Of a stretch of DNA of 64,000 bases, positions 51,271 to 60,258 are shown one piece after another. Source of the stretch: Mucilaginibacter sp. 44-25 (GTDB lineage: Bacteria; Bacteroidota; Bacteroidia; Sphingobacteriales; Sphingobacteriaceae); NCBI GenBank assembly GCA_001898335.1, contig MKTS01000004.1:151913-215912 (forward strand). The letters are read 5' to 3'. Made by a program: the position numbers and the translations under genes. The notes below the pieces were generated by a model that saw only the letters and a program-made list of their open reading frames with translations, searched no databases and was not told where the DNA came from. How positions within the stretch are numbered: the first letter of the stretch is position 1; every line of letters begins with the position of its first letter.

Positions 51271-53928
51271 ATGAAGTCACGTTTACTTTACAGCATCTTA
51301 TTAACCGCAGGAGCGATTTTACCTTCGGTTTTATTCGCGGCAAGACCGGTAAATTTAAAAACCGAACACCTTACTAATCCAATTGGGCTGGATAATACCC
51401 ATCCGCGCTTTACCTGGATGATGGATGATAACAGCGTTGGTGCAGCACAAACAGCCTACCAGATCATCGTAGGTACAGACTCTGTTGGCGTGAGCCAAGG
51501 GAAAGCTGATGCTTGGTCTACCGGCAAAATCAATTCGCGGAATATTCGGGCAGTATACAACGGCAAGGCATTACAACCCTTCGGCAGGTATTACTGGCGG
51601 GTACAGCTTTGGAATGCTAAAGGCCAGCCTACCCTACCATCGGCGGTAAACAGCTTTGAAATGGGCATGATGAACATGACCAGTTGGAAAGGCATGTGGA
51701 TAAGTGATGGTGAAAGCCGCAATACAGGGCCGGCGCCATATTTCCGCACCACATTCGGCACAGGGAAAAAAATAAAAATGGCCAGGGCGTACATTGCCGT
51801 AGCCGGCCTGTATGAACTATATATGAACGGTTCGCGGATCGGCGACCACCGGCTTGACCCTATGTATACCCGTTTTGACAGGCGCAATTTGTATGTGACC
51901 TATGATGTTACCCCGCAAATACAGCCCGGCAAAAACGCCATAGGTGTGCTTTTAGGAAACGGCTGGTACAACCATCAAAGTACAGCCGTTTGGGATTATC
52001 ACCTGGCCCCATGGCGCCAGCGACCCGCTTTCTGCCTCGATCTTCGCATTACCTATACCGATGGCACAGTGGAAACCATCAGTTCTAACGATCACTGGAA
52101 AACAGACCTGAGCCCTGTTGTCAAAAACAACATCTACACCGGCGAACACTACGATGCACGCGAAGAACAACCCGGGTGGAACACTATAAATTTTAATGAC
52201 ACTAAATGGAAACCGGCCGTTAACCGCCAGGCGCCCTCACAAAATATCGTTGTCCAGGCAATGGTGCCAATTAGAAATGTACAGGAGATACAAACGGTCG
52301 CCTTAATCAAATTTAACGACAAGGATTATGTGTTTAACCTGGGAAGGAACATCGCGGGCGTAAGCAAACTTACGGTGAGCGGCAAAGAGGGTACCATTAT
52401 ACGCCTCAAACACGGCGAACGGCTGCAGAAGGATGGGCATGTGGACCAATCAAACATTGACATGCATTACCGCCCCACTGATGATAAAGACCCATTTCAG
52501 GTAGATATATTTATACTTAAAGGCAGCGGTAGCGAAACCTTTATGCCTCGTTTTAACTATAAAGGTTTCCAGTACGTGGAAGTAACCAGCAGCGAACCCA
52601 TTGAACTGAGCCAGAATAGCCTTACCGGCTATTTTATGCATAGCGATGTTAAACCGGTAGGTTATCTCCACACATCAAATCCTGTTATCAATAAAATATG
52701 GGCCGCTACCAACAATTCTTACCTGAGCAACTTGTTTGGATATCCTACCGACTGCCCTCAGCGGGAGAAAAACGGGTGGACGGGTGACGCGCACATAGCC
52801 ATTGAAACCGGACTGTACAGTTTTGATGGCATTACCGTTTATGAAAAATGGATGGCCGACCACCGCGATGAGCAACAGCCTAATGGAACGCTGCCTGCTA
52901 TTATCCCTTCACCGGGATGGGGTTACGATTGGGCCAACGGACCGGACTGGACCAGCACCATTGCCTTGATCCCCTGGAACACTTATCTCTTTTATGGTGA
53001 CACTAAAATATTAAGCGATAATTATGAACGTATCAAGCGCTATGTTAACCATATCAATGATCTGTATCCAACCGGGTTAACCACCTGGGGCCTGGGCGAT
53101 TGGGTACCGGTAAAATCCAAATCTCCGGTAGAGATGACCTCAACAGCCTATTATTTTGCCGATGTAACCATTGCTGCCAAGATAGCGGCCATATTAGGCA
53201 AAAAAGACGAACACGCACTGTATACAGCACTGGCAGATAAAATTAAGAATGCTTTCAACCGTAAATATCTTAACCCAAATACCGGCAATTATAACACCGG
53301 CTTGCAAACGGAACTGGCCGTGCCTTTGTACTGGGGTTTAGTGCCCGAAAATTACAAGGCGCGCACAGCCGCATTATTGGCTCAAAGAGTAAAAGCAGAC
53401 AATTATCATTTGGATGTAGGCATCCTTGGCGCTAAAGCCATCCTCACCGCGTTGAGCGATAACGGTTATGCCGATATAGCTTACCGCATTGCCTCACAGG
53501 AAACCTATCCTTCATGGGGATGGTGGATAGTGAATGGCGCTACTACACTCTACGAAAATTGGGATATTAACGCTAAAAGCGATATATCGCTTAACCATAT
53601 CATGTTCGGCGAAATCGGTGCATGGCTATACAAAGGTATTGGCGGTATCCGGCCGGACGAGCAGCATCCCGGGTTTGGAAATGTTATTTTACAGCCAAAT
53701 TTCGTAAACGGGCTGGATAGCTATAACTCCAGCCACACTGGCCCCTACGGAAAGATCAGCGCGGCATGGAAACGCGATGGTAAGGTAATAACATACCAGG
53801 TAACCATACCTGCTAACTCTACCGCTGATGTAATTATCCCTAATGGTAAAACAGCCGGTTTGAGCGGTAAACCCGTAGCCAACAGGTACCACATAACCGC
53901 GGGAAGCTATGTATTTATCATCCAATGA
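51271..53928 (+). CDS. Secreted alpha-L-rhamnosidase, GH78
   Basis: 885 residues. A signal peptide (LLYSILLTAGAILPSVLFA) precedes the fibronectin-like domain (NLKTEHLTNPIGLD). The catalytic (alpha/alpha)6 barrel carries TDCPQREKNGWTGDAHIA, with the general acid in the usual Asp/Glu region, then LPAIIPSPGWGYDWANGPDW. The C-terminal beta domain is complete. It removes terminal L-rhamnose from plant or microbial glycosides outside the cytoplasm. Operon partnership with a GMC oxidoreductase suggests linked use of a rhamnosylated substrate. Confidence 0.93.
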   Translation: MKSRLLYSILLTAGAILPSVLFAARPVNLKTEHLTNPIGLDNTHPRFTWMMDDNSVGAAQTAYQIIVGTDSVGVSQGKADAWSTGKINSRNIRAVYNGKALQPFGRYYWRVQLWNAKGQPTLPSAVNSFEMGMMNMTSWKGMWISDGESRNTGPAPYFRTTFGTGKKIKMARAYIAVAGLYELYMNGSRIGDHRLDPMYTRFDRRNLYVTYDVTPQIQPGKNAIGVLLGNGWYNHQSTAVWDYHLAPWRQRPAFCLDLRITYTDGTVETISSNDHWKTDLSPVVKNNIYTGEHYDAREEQPGWNTINFNDTKWKPAVNRQAPSQNIVVQAMVPIRNVQEIQTVALIKFNDKDYVFNLGRNIAGVSKLTVSGKEGTIIRLKHGERLQKDGHVDQSNIDMHYRPTDDKDPFQVDIFILKGSGSETFMPRFNYKGFQYVEVTSSEPIELSQNSLTGYFMHSDVKPVGYLHTSNPVINKIWAATNNSYLSNLFGYPTDCPQREKNGWTGDAHIAIETGLYSFDGITVYEKWMADHRDEQQPNGTLPAIIPSPGWGYDWANGPDWTSTIALIPWNTYLFYGDTKILSDNYERIKRYVNHINDLYPTGLTTWGLGDWVPVKSKSPVEMTSTAYYFADVTIAAKIAAILGKKDEHALYTALADKIKNAFNRKYLNPNTGNYNTGLQTELAVPLYWGLVPENYKARTAALLAQRVKADNYHLDVGILGAKAILTALSDNGYADIAYRIASQETYPSWGWWIVNGATTLYENWDINAKSDISLNHIMFGEIGAWLYKGIGGIRPDEQHPGFGNVILQPNFVNGLDSYNSSHTGPYGKISAAWKRDGKVITYQVTIPANSTADVIIPNGKTAGLSGKPVANRYHITAGSYVFIIQ

Positions 53929-54004
53929 AAGGCTAAACTCTATAGATGATTTAAGTCACGTATTTTTTTGACGTATGGATAGTTTTATTGGCCTGCAGTA
54001 TCAT

Positions 54005-54012
54005 TAATTTTG
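54005..54012 (+). promoter_or_regulatory. TAnnTTTG box, leaderless spacing
   Basis: TAATTTTG is an exact TAnnTTTG match and lies 4 nt before the truncated haemoglobin ATG. No good -33 element is present at the expected distance. Confidence 0.4.
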
Positions 54013-54016
54013 CTGT

Positions 54017-54409
54017 ATGCAGGCACAAAACGATATTTTATCGCTTACAGATATTAAACTTTTGGTAGATACCTTTTATGAACGTATTCAAAAAGATGGG
54101 CTATTAGGCCCAATATTTAACGAACGTATAAAAGATAACTGGCCCGAGCACCTGGATAAAATGTACCGTTTCTGGCAAACCGTTTTGCTGGAAGAGTATA
54201 CTTATGGCGGCCGCCCCTTCCCGCCCCATGCCCAAATGCCTATTGATGAGCAGCACTTTGATCAATGGCTGGCCTTATTTACCAAAACGGTTGATGAGCT
54301 GTTTACCGGTGATAAAGCAGTCGAAGCCAAGTGGCGCGCCAATAAAATGGCTACCATGTTCCAAAGCAAGCTGGCTTATTTGAAAAACAATCCTTTTAAT
54401 ATTGTTTAA
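54017..54409 (+). CDS. Truncated haemoglobin, group III
   Basis: 130 residues. The helices follow the two-on-two globin pattern. The segment GRPFPPHAQMPIDEQHFDQW contains the proximal haem His and the group III signature, and FWQTVLLEEYTYGG precedes it. Group III proteins bind oxygen or NO and are associated with redox or microaerobic physiology. It is a single-gene unit. The start follows a -7 box by 4 nt. Confidence 0.9.
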   Translation: MQAQNDILSLTDIKLLVDTFYERIQKDGLLGPIFNERIKDNWPEHLDKMYRFWQTVLLEEYTYGGRPFPPHAQMPIDEQHFDQWLALFTKTVDELFTGDKAVEAKWRANKMATMFQSKLAYLKNNPFNIV

Positions 54410-54500
54410 AGATCTGAAAATACACTGTTCGTGTAAGACATATTTCCTTAAATTGAAACCCGCCCCAGCTCTCGCTCTTTACACCTAAATACCTATCTGC

Positions 54501-54890
54501 TCACATCGTTTCTACCTCATCCGGATGGCGTGGCTGCCAGATAACATAATAGAATCCCAGGCAAAGTACACCCAGCAAGAAAGGTATCAATGCCAAATGT
54601 TTATAAGTGAACCACCCACTGATAGTGATGTGATCAAAACCCATAAATTCGCTGATCATCCAGTACGAGTTTGCACTGATCCAAAAGGTAATCGCCAGGT
54701 TATGGCAAAGTTCAGACATTAATTGCCTTGTACGATAAGCGATCACTACCGATATCACCAAAGTAGGAATGATCATCATAATACCCAATGGTTTCCATAT
54801 CATGCACCAGCCAATATCCTTAAAAAGCCAGAATACAATGTGGAGGTTTTCCATCTTGCGATACTTGAGCGGGATAACGTATTGTGACAT
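54501..54890 (-). CDS. Small integral membrane protein
   Basis: 129 residues, about four helices (MIWKPLGIMMIIPTLVISVV, NLAITFWISANSYWMISEF, LALIPFLLGVLCLGFYYVIW). It has many Trp and a conserved-looking Glu/His pair in the loops (WMISEFMGFDHITI). I recognise no named family. It lies 29 nt beyond the stop of the NAD-dependent epimerase-like gene and may be co-transcribed. Confidence 0.65.
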   Translation of the reverse strand: MSQYVIPLKYRKMENLHIVFWLFKDIGWCMIWKPLGIMMIIPTLVISVVIAYRTRQLMSELCHNLAITFWISANSYWMISEFMGFDHITISGWFTYKHLALIPFLLGVLCLGFYYVIWQPRHPDEVETM

Positions 54891-54919
54891 GCTCAGCTAA
54901 TTAATAGTTTTTTGAAGTT

Positions 54920-55738
54920 TTAAAATTTGTGATCAAGGGCTGTGTACCAGTCATCTGTTTGGTACTCGTACGCTAATATTCGCGGCACGTTTTTGCTTTC
55001 TACTATCTTCCAGTTATCCAGCTTTAAAATAAAGCCCGGTAAAGCCAATCCTCCTTTTTCTGCAGCTTGGGTGTAAAAATCCGCACGTGTTGGATGATGC
55101 GGTGCTACGGCATTAAAAATATGCCCATAAGCGTTTTTATCAATTATAGCTCTGGTAATACCTATGCAATCATCCAGATGTATCAGGTTAACCGGCGCCA
55201 ATCCGTTAGCAACATCCTGTTTACCTGCAAAAAACCTACCCGGGTGCCTGCCCGGGCCTACCAGTCCGCCAAAGCGGATGATAGCTGTTTTAAAGCCGCT
55301 TTGCTGTTGAAACAGCGTTTCGGCGGCTAATAATATTTTACCGGATGTGGTATCAGGTGCAGGCGGTGTATTTTCATCTACCAACTTGTTCATATCAGCA
55401 TAAACTCCTGTAGAACTAATGAGGATAACCTTGCTGATTTGATGTCTTTTTACGCTTGCTACCACCTTCTCCATTTTAGAAAGATACTCCTCCCCCTCGC
55501 CCGAACGGGTTTTAGGAGGGATAGCAATTACCAAAACATCAGTATCAAAAAAATCATCAGGAAAAGTAGATCGATCAGCAGAAAGGTCTAATATGTATGG
55601 CTCAATTCCTGCATTAGCCAATTGCTCAATCTTACCTGCCGTTGTAGTGCTACCCTTAACCTCATAACCACTGTTAACCAAAGCTTTCGCCAATGGCAGC
55701 CCGTACCAGCCGCATCCTAAAATACTTATCATCGTCAT
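54920..55738 (-). CDS. Atypical SDR / NAD-dependent epimerase-like protein
   Basis: 272 residues. The Rossmann motif ISILGCGWYGLPLAKAL is of the YeeZ/DapB-like type (GxGxxG variant), followed by VLISSTGVYADMNKL and GLVGPGRHPGRFFAG. The usual Y-x3-K cannot be placed confidently, so it may be an atypical SDR. E. coli YeeZ is the best-known relative with unsettled function. A second ATG two codons in (MISILG) is also possible. It is divergent from the YceH gene. Confidence 0.78.
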   Translation of the reverse strand: MTMISILGCGWYGLPLAKALVNSGYEVKGSTTTAGKIEQLANAGIEPYILDLSADRSTFPDDFFDTDVLVIAIPPKTRSGEGEEYLSKMEKVVASVKRHQISKVILISSTGVYADMNKLVDENTPPAPDTTSGKILLAAETLFQQQSGFKTAIIRFGGLVGPGRHPGRFFAGKQDVANGLAPVNLIHLDDCIGITRAIIDKNAYGHIFNAVAPHHPTRADFYTQAAEKGGLALPGFILKLDNWKIVESKNVPRILAYEYQTDDWYTALDHKF

Positions 55739-55769
55739 ACCGGCTTAAAGATAATATAAAAGCAAGTAA

Positions 55770-55777
55770 TATATTTG
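55770..55777 (+). promoter_or_regulatory. TAnnTTTG box, leaderless spacing
   Basis: TATATTTG, an exact match, lies 4 nt before the YceH ATG. The same 4-nt spacing occurs at the truncated haemoglobin and MerC genes. Confidence 0.45.
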
Positions 55778-55781
55778 CCCT

Positions 55782-56429
55782 ATGGATACGCCACAAACTT
55801 TGCCTGTTTTAAACGATACCGAATTAAGAGTATTAGGCTCACTAATGGAAAAGAGCAAGATAACGCCCGATTATTACCCCATGACCATCAACGGCCTTAC
55901 CGCAGCCTGCAACCAAAAAACTGCGCGTAAACCTGTGGTAGACTATGATGAGCAGACTGTCGCGCTGGCTTTAGACACTTTAAAACGCAAGGGGTTGGTA
56001 TCAACGGCTACGGGCGGCTCCAGTCGCGCGGTAAAATACAAACACAACTTTGGCATCGTGTTCCCGGTGATGCCATCAGAAGTGGCGGTTATCTGTTTAC
56101 TTATCCTGAGAGGGCCGCAAACGCCGGGCGAGATCAATACCAACTCGGGCCGATTGTACGAGTTTGAAAACCTGGACGAGGTAACTGAGATGCTCGAGAA
56201 ACTGGCCGGTGGCGACCTCCCTTTTATTGAGCAAATGCCGAAAAGACCAGGTCAGAAAGAGGTTAGATATCGCCATCTATTAGGCGGGACAGTCCCGGCA
56301 GATGATGCGTTTGATGAACCTCAGCACCGCACATCAAATACCGATCTTGAAGAACGTTTAAGCAAACTGGAAACTGATTTTGCTCAATTGAAAGAAGCGT
56401 TTGATAAATTGATGAAGGAGCTGTCTTAA
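55782..56429 (+). CDS. YceH family protein (DUF480)
   Basis: 215 residues. The start LPVLNDTELRVLGSLMEKS and PDYYPMTINGLTAACNQK are diagnostic of YceH/DUF480, a duplicated winged-helix fold. Function is unclear; DNA or RNA binding is inferred from the fold. A coiled coil (ERLSKLETDFAQLKEAF) ends the chain. Its stop overlaps the stop of the convergent channel gene by 4 nt. Confidence 0.92.
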   Translation: MDTPQTLPVLNDTELRVLGSLMEKSKITPDYYPMTINGLTAACNQKTARKPVVDYDEQTVALALDTLKRKGLVSTATGGSSRAVKYKHNFGIVFPVMPSEVAVICLLILRGPQTPGEINTNSGRLYEFENLDEVTEMLEKLAGGDLPFIEQMPKRPGQKEVRYRHLLGGTVPADDAFDEPQHRTSNTDLEERLSKLETDFAQLKEAFDKLMKELS

Positions 56430-57019
56430 ACGGCTTCGCCGCCGTGCTGTACCATTTTACGTTCTATACGCCTGTCAGGGAGAAACCAAATGCAGGCTAC
56501 CAGCACATACAAACCTACTGCAAGCCAGGAGTGTATGAAAGAAACAGCAATAGCCGAAGCATATATCATCAGTGATAGCTTTCCCTTAGTATCATTCCCC
56601 AATGCACTTGCAAGTAATGAATTTTCGCCATGATGTTTGATCAGTAACCGCGCAAGTATAGTGTAAGCCAGCGCGCACATAATCAACACAATACCGTAGC
56701 ATATCACCGGAACTTGTGCAAAATGGTTCTCCCCCATCCAACCGGTAACAAAGGGTACTAAAGATAGCCAGAATAAAAGAAACAGGTTGGCCCATAGTAC
56801 ACCACCATTGATAGATTTTACGGCATGCAGCATATGGTGGTGGTTGTTCCAATAGATACCTACGTAAATAAAACTCAGCACATAGCTTAAAAATACAGGC
56901 GAAAGCTGCTTTAACTCGTTCCAGCCGGCATGGTGCGGTACCTTAAGTTCAAGTACCATAATCGTAATAATAATGGCAATAACGCCATCGCTAAAAGCCT
57001 CTAAACGACCTTTACCCAT
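56426..57019 (-). CDS. TMEM175-type potassium channel protein (DUF1211)
   Basis: 197 residues, about six helices. GRLEAFSDGVIAIIITIMVLEL is the defining R-x3-FSDG motif of helix 1 that lines the pore. Bacterial members have one such repeat and form tetrameric K+ channels. The tail is basic. It is convergent with YceH. No regulator or partner is evident. Confidence 0.9.
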   Translation of the reverse strand: MGKGRLEAFSDGVIAIIITIMVLELKVPHHAGWNELKQLSPVFLSYVLSFIYVGIYWNNHHHMLHAVKSINGGVLWANLFLLFWLSLVPFVTGWMGENHFAQVPVICYGIVLIMCALAYTILARLLIKHHGENSLLASALGNDTKGKLSLMIYASAIAVSFIHSWLAVGLYVLVACIWFLPDRRIERKMVQHGGEAV

Positions 57020-57077
57020 ATTGTGATCAATTTGAGTTAAAGATACAATACGGCCCAGTGCTTTGCAATGGCAATAG

Positions 57078-58523
57078 TTATAGTTTTACGCTGATGCCAA
57101 AGACATCTTTAAGCGCTTTTTTGGCGGCATTGTAACCACACATACCATGCACACCACCGCCTGGCGGCGTGGACGCAGAACAGATATATAAACCTTTCTC
57201 TGACGTTTTGTATGGCGACAAGCGCAAGGCCGGGCGTGTGAATAACTGCCCAAGATCAATAACACCTCCGTTAATATCACCACCGATGTAATTGGGATTG
57301 TACTCTTCCAATTCTGCGGTATTAAAGGTGTGTTTAGCAAGAATGGTATCCCTAAAGCCGGGTGCATAGCGTTCTATTTGCTTTTCAATGGCATCGGTCA
57401 TGTTTTTGGTTGAGCCGTTGGGAACATGGCAATAAGCCCAGGCTGTATGTTTGCCCTCCGGTGCACGGGTACTATCAAACAAGCTTTGCTGTGCCAGCAG
57501 CACAAAGGGTTTATCAGGGTGCTTGCCATTCCAGGTTTGCTGCTCGGCATCGCGTATCTCGTTAAGGGTGTTGCCCAGGTGTACGGTACCTGCTTTACGG
57601 CAAGCTTCCGATATAAACGGAATTTTTTCGCTCAAGGCAAAATCAACCTTAAAAGCACCCATCCCATAGCGGTATCTACTAAGCTGCCATTTGTATAAAA
57701 CAGAAAATTTGTGCCCGGCTATCTCCAGTAACTGCTTCGGTGTTACATCAAACAACACGGCATGTGCCGATGGCAATTGTTCCAAAGACTTTACATAAGT
57801 ATTCGTCTCTATCTTGCCGCCAATTGACGTAAAATATCCGGCTAAGGCATCCGCAATACTTTGTGAGCCTCCCTTAGGAAGTGGCCAACCCCGCAAATGC
57901 CCCGCAGCCATTAAAACCAATGTTATAGCCGATGTAGCCGCGTTAGTAAGTGGTTGCATGCTATGTGCAGCCATACCTGCCAGTAAAGCCTTAGCCTGTT
58001 TGGTTTTAAACTGCTTTGCCAGCATAGTAACCGGCTTCAACGCGTCTAAGCCAAAAGAAGCCAATGCCAAGGGATGCTTAGGGAAATGCAACGGACCAAG
58101 CACATCAGCATCTATCAAAGGCCAGTTTTTAGTAACAGTTCCTACCAGCTTTAGATACGCGTTTTCATCGTCGCCCAAATATTTAGCCGTCAGTTCCATA
58201 TCACGGCACAGTATGGCAGAGTTATGGTGCTCTAAGGGATGCGCGGCGTCTATTTCAGGATAAATGTATTCCAGACCGTGATCAGCCAGGGGCAGCGTTT
58301 TAAAAAACGGCGATGCTACCCCAAGTGGATGAATTGCCGAGCACACATCATGCTTAAAGCCTGATAGGGTTAGTTCTTTGGTCCGCAAACCACCGCCAAT
58401 GGTGTCTTTGGCTTCAAGCAAGAGTACAGACAAGCCCTGCTGCTGCATCAGGATAGCAGCTGCAAGGCCATTTGGGCCACTACCCACTACAATGGCATCG
58501 TAATCGCGTTTTTCGAGCGCCAT
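57078..58523 (-). CDS. FAD-dependent oxidoreductase, PYROXD2/phytoene desaturase-like
   Basis: 481 residues. The FAD motif YDAIVVGSGPNGLAAAI with the ribose-binding Glu in LLLEAKDTIGGGLRT, plus the C-terminal ICSASTPPGGGVHGMCGYNAA, are typical of the carotenoid-desaturase-like amine oxidase family near PYROXD2. No carotenoid genes (crtB, crtY) are nearby. The substrate is therefore unknown. It lies 14 nt beyond the stop of the NIPSNAP gene upstream on the same strand. Confidence 0.85.
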   Translation of the reverse strand: MALEKRDYDAIVVGSGPNGLAAAILMQQQGLSVLLLEAKDTIGGGLRTKELTLSGFKHDVCSAIHPLGVASPFFKTLPLADHGLEYIYPEIDAAHPLEHHNSAILCRDMELTAKYLGDDENAYLKLVGTVTKNWPLIDADVLGPLHFPKHPLALASFGLDALKPVTMLAKQFKTKQAKALLAGMAAHSMQPLTNAATSAITLVLMAAGHLRGWPLPKGGSQSIADALAGYFTSIGGKIETNTYVKSLEQLPSAHAVLFDVTPKQLLEIAGHKFSVLYKWQLSRYRYGMGAFKVDFALSEKIPFISEACRKAGTVHLGNTLNEIRDAEQQTWNGKHPDKPFVLLAQQSLFDSTRAPEGKHTAWAYCHVPNGSTKNMTDAIEKQIERYAPGFRDTILAKHTFNTAELEEYNPNYIGGDINGGVIDLGQLFTRPALRLSPYKTSEKGLYICSASTPPGGGVHGMCGYNAAKKALKDVFGISVKL

Positions 58524-58537
58524 AGGCTATATCGTTA

Positions 58538-59335
58538 TCAATAGTCAGAGTAATCAGTTGGATAAAGAAATATAATATCCGCTTTTGATACGTTATTTTT
58601 GTATTGCGCGTCGCCTATCAATCCCTTCCACTGCGCGTCCGCTTCAAAAGCCTTCCAATGCTCATCCCTGCTTTGTTTATCATTAAACGTTGTCAAATAC
58701 ATCAGGTTAGGCATTCTACTACCTGCAATTACGCTGCCATAAAAAACCGGGTTAAAACCTAAGCGCTCAAAAATATCAGTTTCGCCGCTGTTAAACATCT
58801 TCACCTTGTTATGGTGGTAAGCCTCTGTAGGACTTTCGTAGCTGCGTAATTCATAAACACGTTTTGAACGCTCTCCGCTAAGTTTAGGCAGCATCAAATG
58901 CGGGCGGGTAACAAACGGGCTCAGCAATATAGTTTCAATGCGTGTGTAAGGAGCATCATTGTAAGCAGCATCATTATAGGTTTTGTTATCAGCCGTTGAG
59001 GTTACAGGTTTAGTTGCTGAAACATTATCAGGTTCAACATCCTTCCAGGATGCATATGACATCAATATATAGATCTTTCTATCTGCGGTATCCGTTTCAA
59101 CAGGCTTAAAAACACCAATGCTTTTAATGCCTTTCTTGTGCAACGCCGGTATAAAACTTTTTTGCAGATAGGCATCCAGCACTGCCCCCTGCTGCTGTGT
59201 TTTATAGTGATAAATCTTTATCTGATAATAATCGCCTTTGATAGTTTGTGCGATTGATACCTGATTAAACAGGATAAAAGCAGCCAATAGAAAAGCCCCA
59301 CATAAACGCCTCGTTATAAAAGAAATGGTAGACAT
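58538..59335 (-). CDS. Secreted NIPSNAP-domain protein
   Basis: 265 residues. A signal peptide (LCGAFLLAAFILFNQVSIAQ) is followed by two NIPSNAP-type ferredoxin-like halves (YQIKIYHYKTQQQGAVLD and RVYELRSYESPTEAYHH). Bacterial secreted NIPSNAP proteins often sit in sugar-acid or keto-sugar loci, as here, but their role is unknown. It is 14 nt upstream of the flavoprotein gene. Confidence 0.85.
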   Translation of the reverse strand: MSTISFITRRLCGAFLLAAFILFNQVSIAQTIKGDYYQIKIYHYKTQQQGAVLDAYLQKSFIPALHKKGIKSIGVFKPVETDTADRKIYILMSYASWKDVEPDNVSATKPVTSTADNKTYNDAAYNDAPYTRIETILLSPFVTRPHLMLPKLSGERSKRVYELRSYESPTEAYHHNKVKMFNSGETDIFERLGFNPVFYGSVIAGSRMPNLMYLTTFNDKQSRDEHWKAFEADAQWKGLIGDAQYKNNVSKADIIFLYPTDYSDY

Positions 59336-59412
59336 ACTATTTTGATTTGTATTGATTTAAATTTATTGATCATTTAAAGTAAAAGAGGACAAAAAATAAC
59401 CCGATCATAAAC

Positions 59413-59439
59413 AAAAAAAGCCTGCACTAAGGCAAGCTT
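59413..59439 (-). terminator. Rho-independent terminator of the DUF1080 operon
   Basis: An 8-bp stem (59418-59425 with 59432-59439, one G-T pair) with loop ACTAAG is followed on the minus strand by a T7 tract (complement of 59413-59419, overlapping the stem foot). It lies 19 nt after the DUF1080 stop. Confidence 0.7.
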
Positions 59440-59458
59440 CTCTGTATACTTAAAATCG

Positions 59459-60232
59459 TTACTTGATTTCTCTCACCCATATATTACGGAAACTAAGCGG
59501 TTCGCTTTTATCTCCATGTGCTTGTAATTTAATAGGGCTGTCGCCGTGGGCTTTTCTGTAGCCTGGCTTGCCAATATATTGGGTTGGGCCAAGCAGTTCC
59601 ACATTATTTTCAACCAACACGCCGTTAAAAATAACCGTTACACGTGCGGGGGTTTTTAGCTGGTCGCCATCAAATGTTGGAGCGGTCCAGATAACATCGT
59701 AAACATTCCAACTGCCCGGAGGGCGGGTTGGGTTGGCCAGGGGTATAAACTGTTTGTAAATACTACCAGCCATGCCGTTAACGTAAGTTTTGTTGTTGTA
59801 TGAGTCTAACACCTGCAGCTCATAACCGTCATCGCCTTTGCCAATAGATGCCAGGAAAACACCACTGTTACCGCGAGCCTGGCCTGTGCCGCTAATGTTT
59901 GCAGGTACTTTCCATTCAATATGTAATTGGTAGTTACCAAATTTCTTTTTGGTTTCGATGTTACCGTATTGCTTGTTAACGGTTAGCACATCGCCTTTCA
60001 CATCCCATTTCGCAGCATCGCCACTGGCAACGTCAACCCATTCAGAAAGGCCTGTTTTACCATTGAAGAGTATAACGGCATCAGACGGTGCGTCACCCAT
60101 AACCTTACCCGGGGTAACAACCGGTGGTACGGGTTCCCATTTTTCGGTATCTTCGGGTTTTGCAGCTTGCTGTGCATTCGCCATATAAAAGCCTCCGCAA
60201 AGTAAAGCTGTTAAAATTAATTTATGTTTCAT
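59459..60232 (-). CDS. Secreted DUF1080 (3-keto-disaccharide hydrolase-type) protein
   Basis: 257 residues with signal peptide (MKHKLILTALLCGGFYMANAQ). The concanavalin-like DUF1080 fold shows VILFNGKTGLSEWVDV, YQLHIEWKVP, GNSGVFLASIGKGDDGYELQ and FRNIWVREI. Members split or eliminate across the glycosidic bond of 3-keto-glycosides. Neighbouring TIM-barrel isomerases, MFS transporter and cytochrome c match the proposed 3-keto-sugar pathway. Last gene before the terminator. Confidence 0.88.
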   Translation of the reverse strand: MKHKLILTALLCGGFYMANAQQAAKPEDTEKWEPVPPVVTPGKVMGDAPSDAVILFNGKTGLSEWVDVASGDAAKWDVKGDVLTVNKQYGNIETKKKFGNYQLHIEWKVPANISGTGQARGNSGVFLASIGKGDDGYELQVLDSYNNKTYVNGMAGSIYKQFIPLANPTRPPGSWNVYDVIWTAPTFDGDQLKTPARVTVIFNGVLVENNVELLGPTQYIGKPGYRKAHGDSPIKLQAHGDKSEPLSFRNIWVREIK

Positions 60233-60258
60233 ATTTCAGTTAGTTAATTGGTGGCGTG

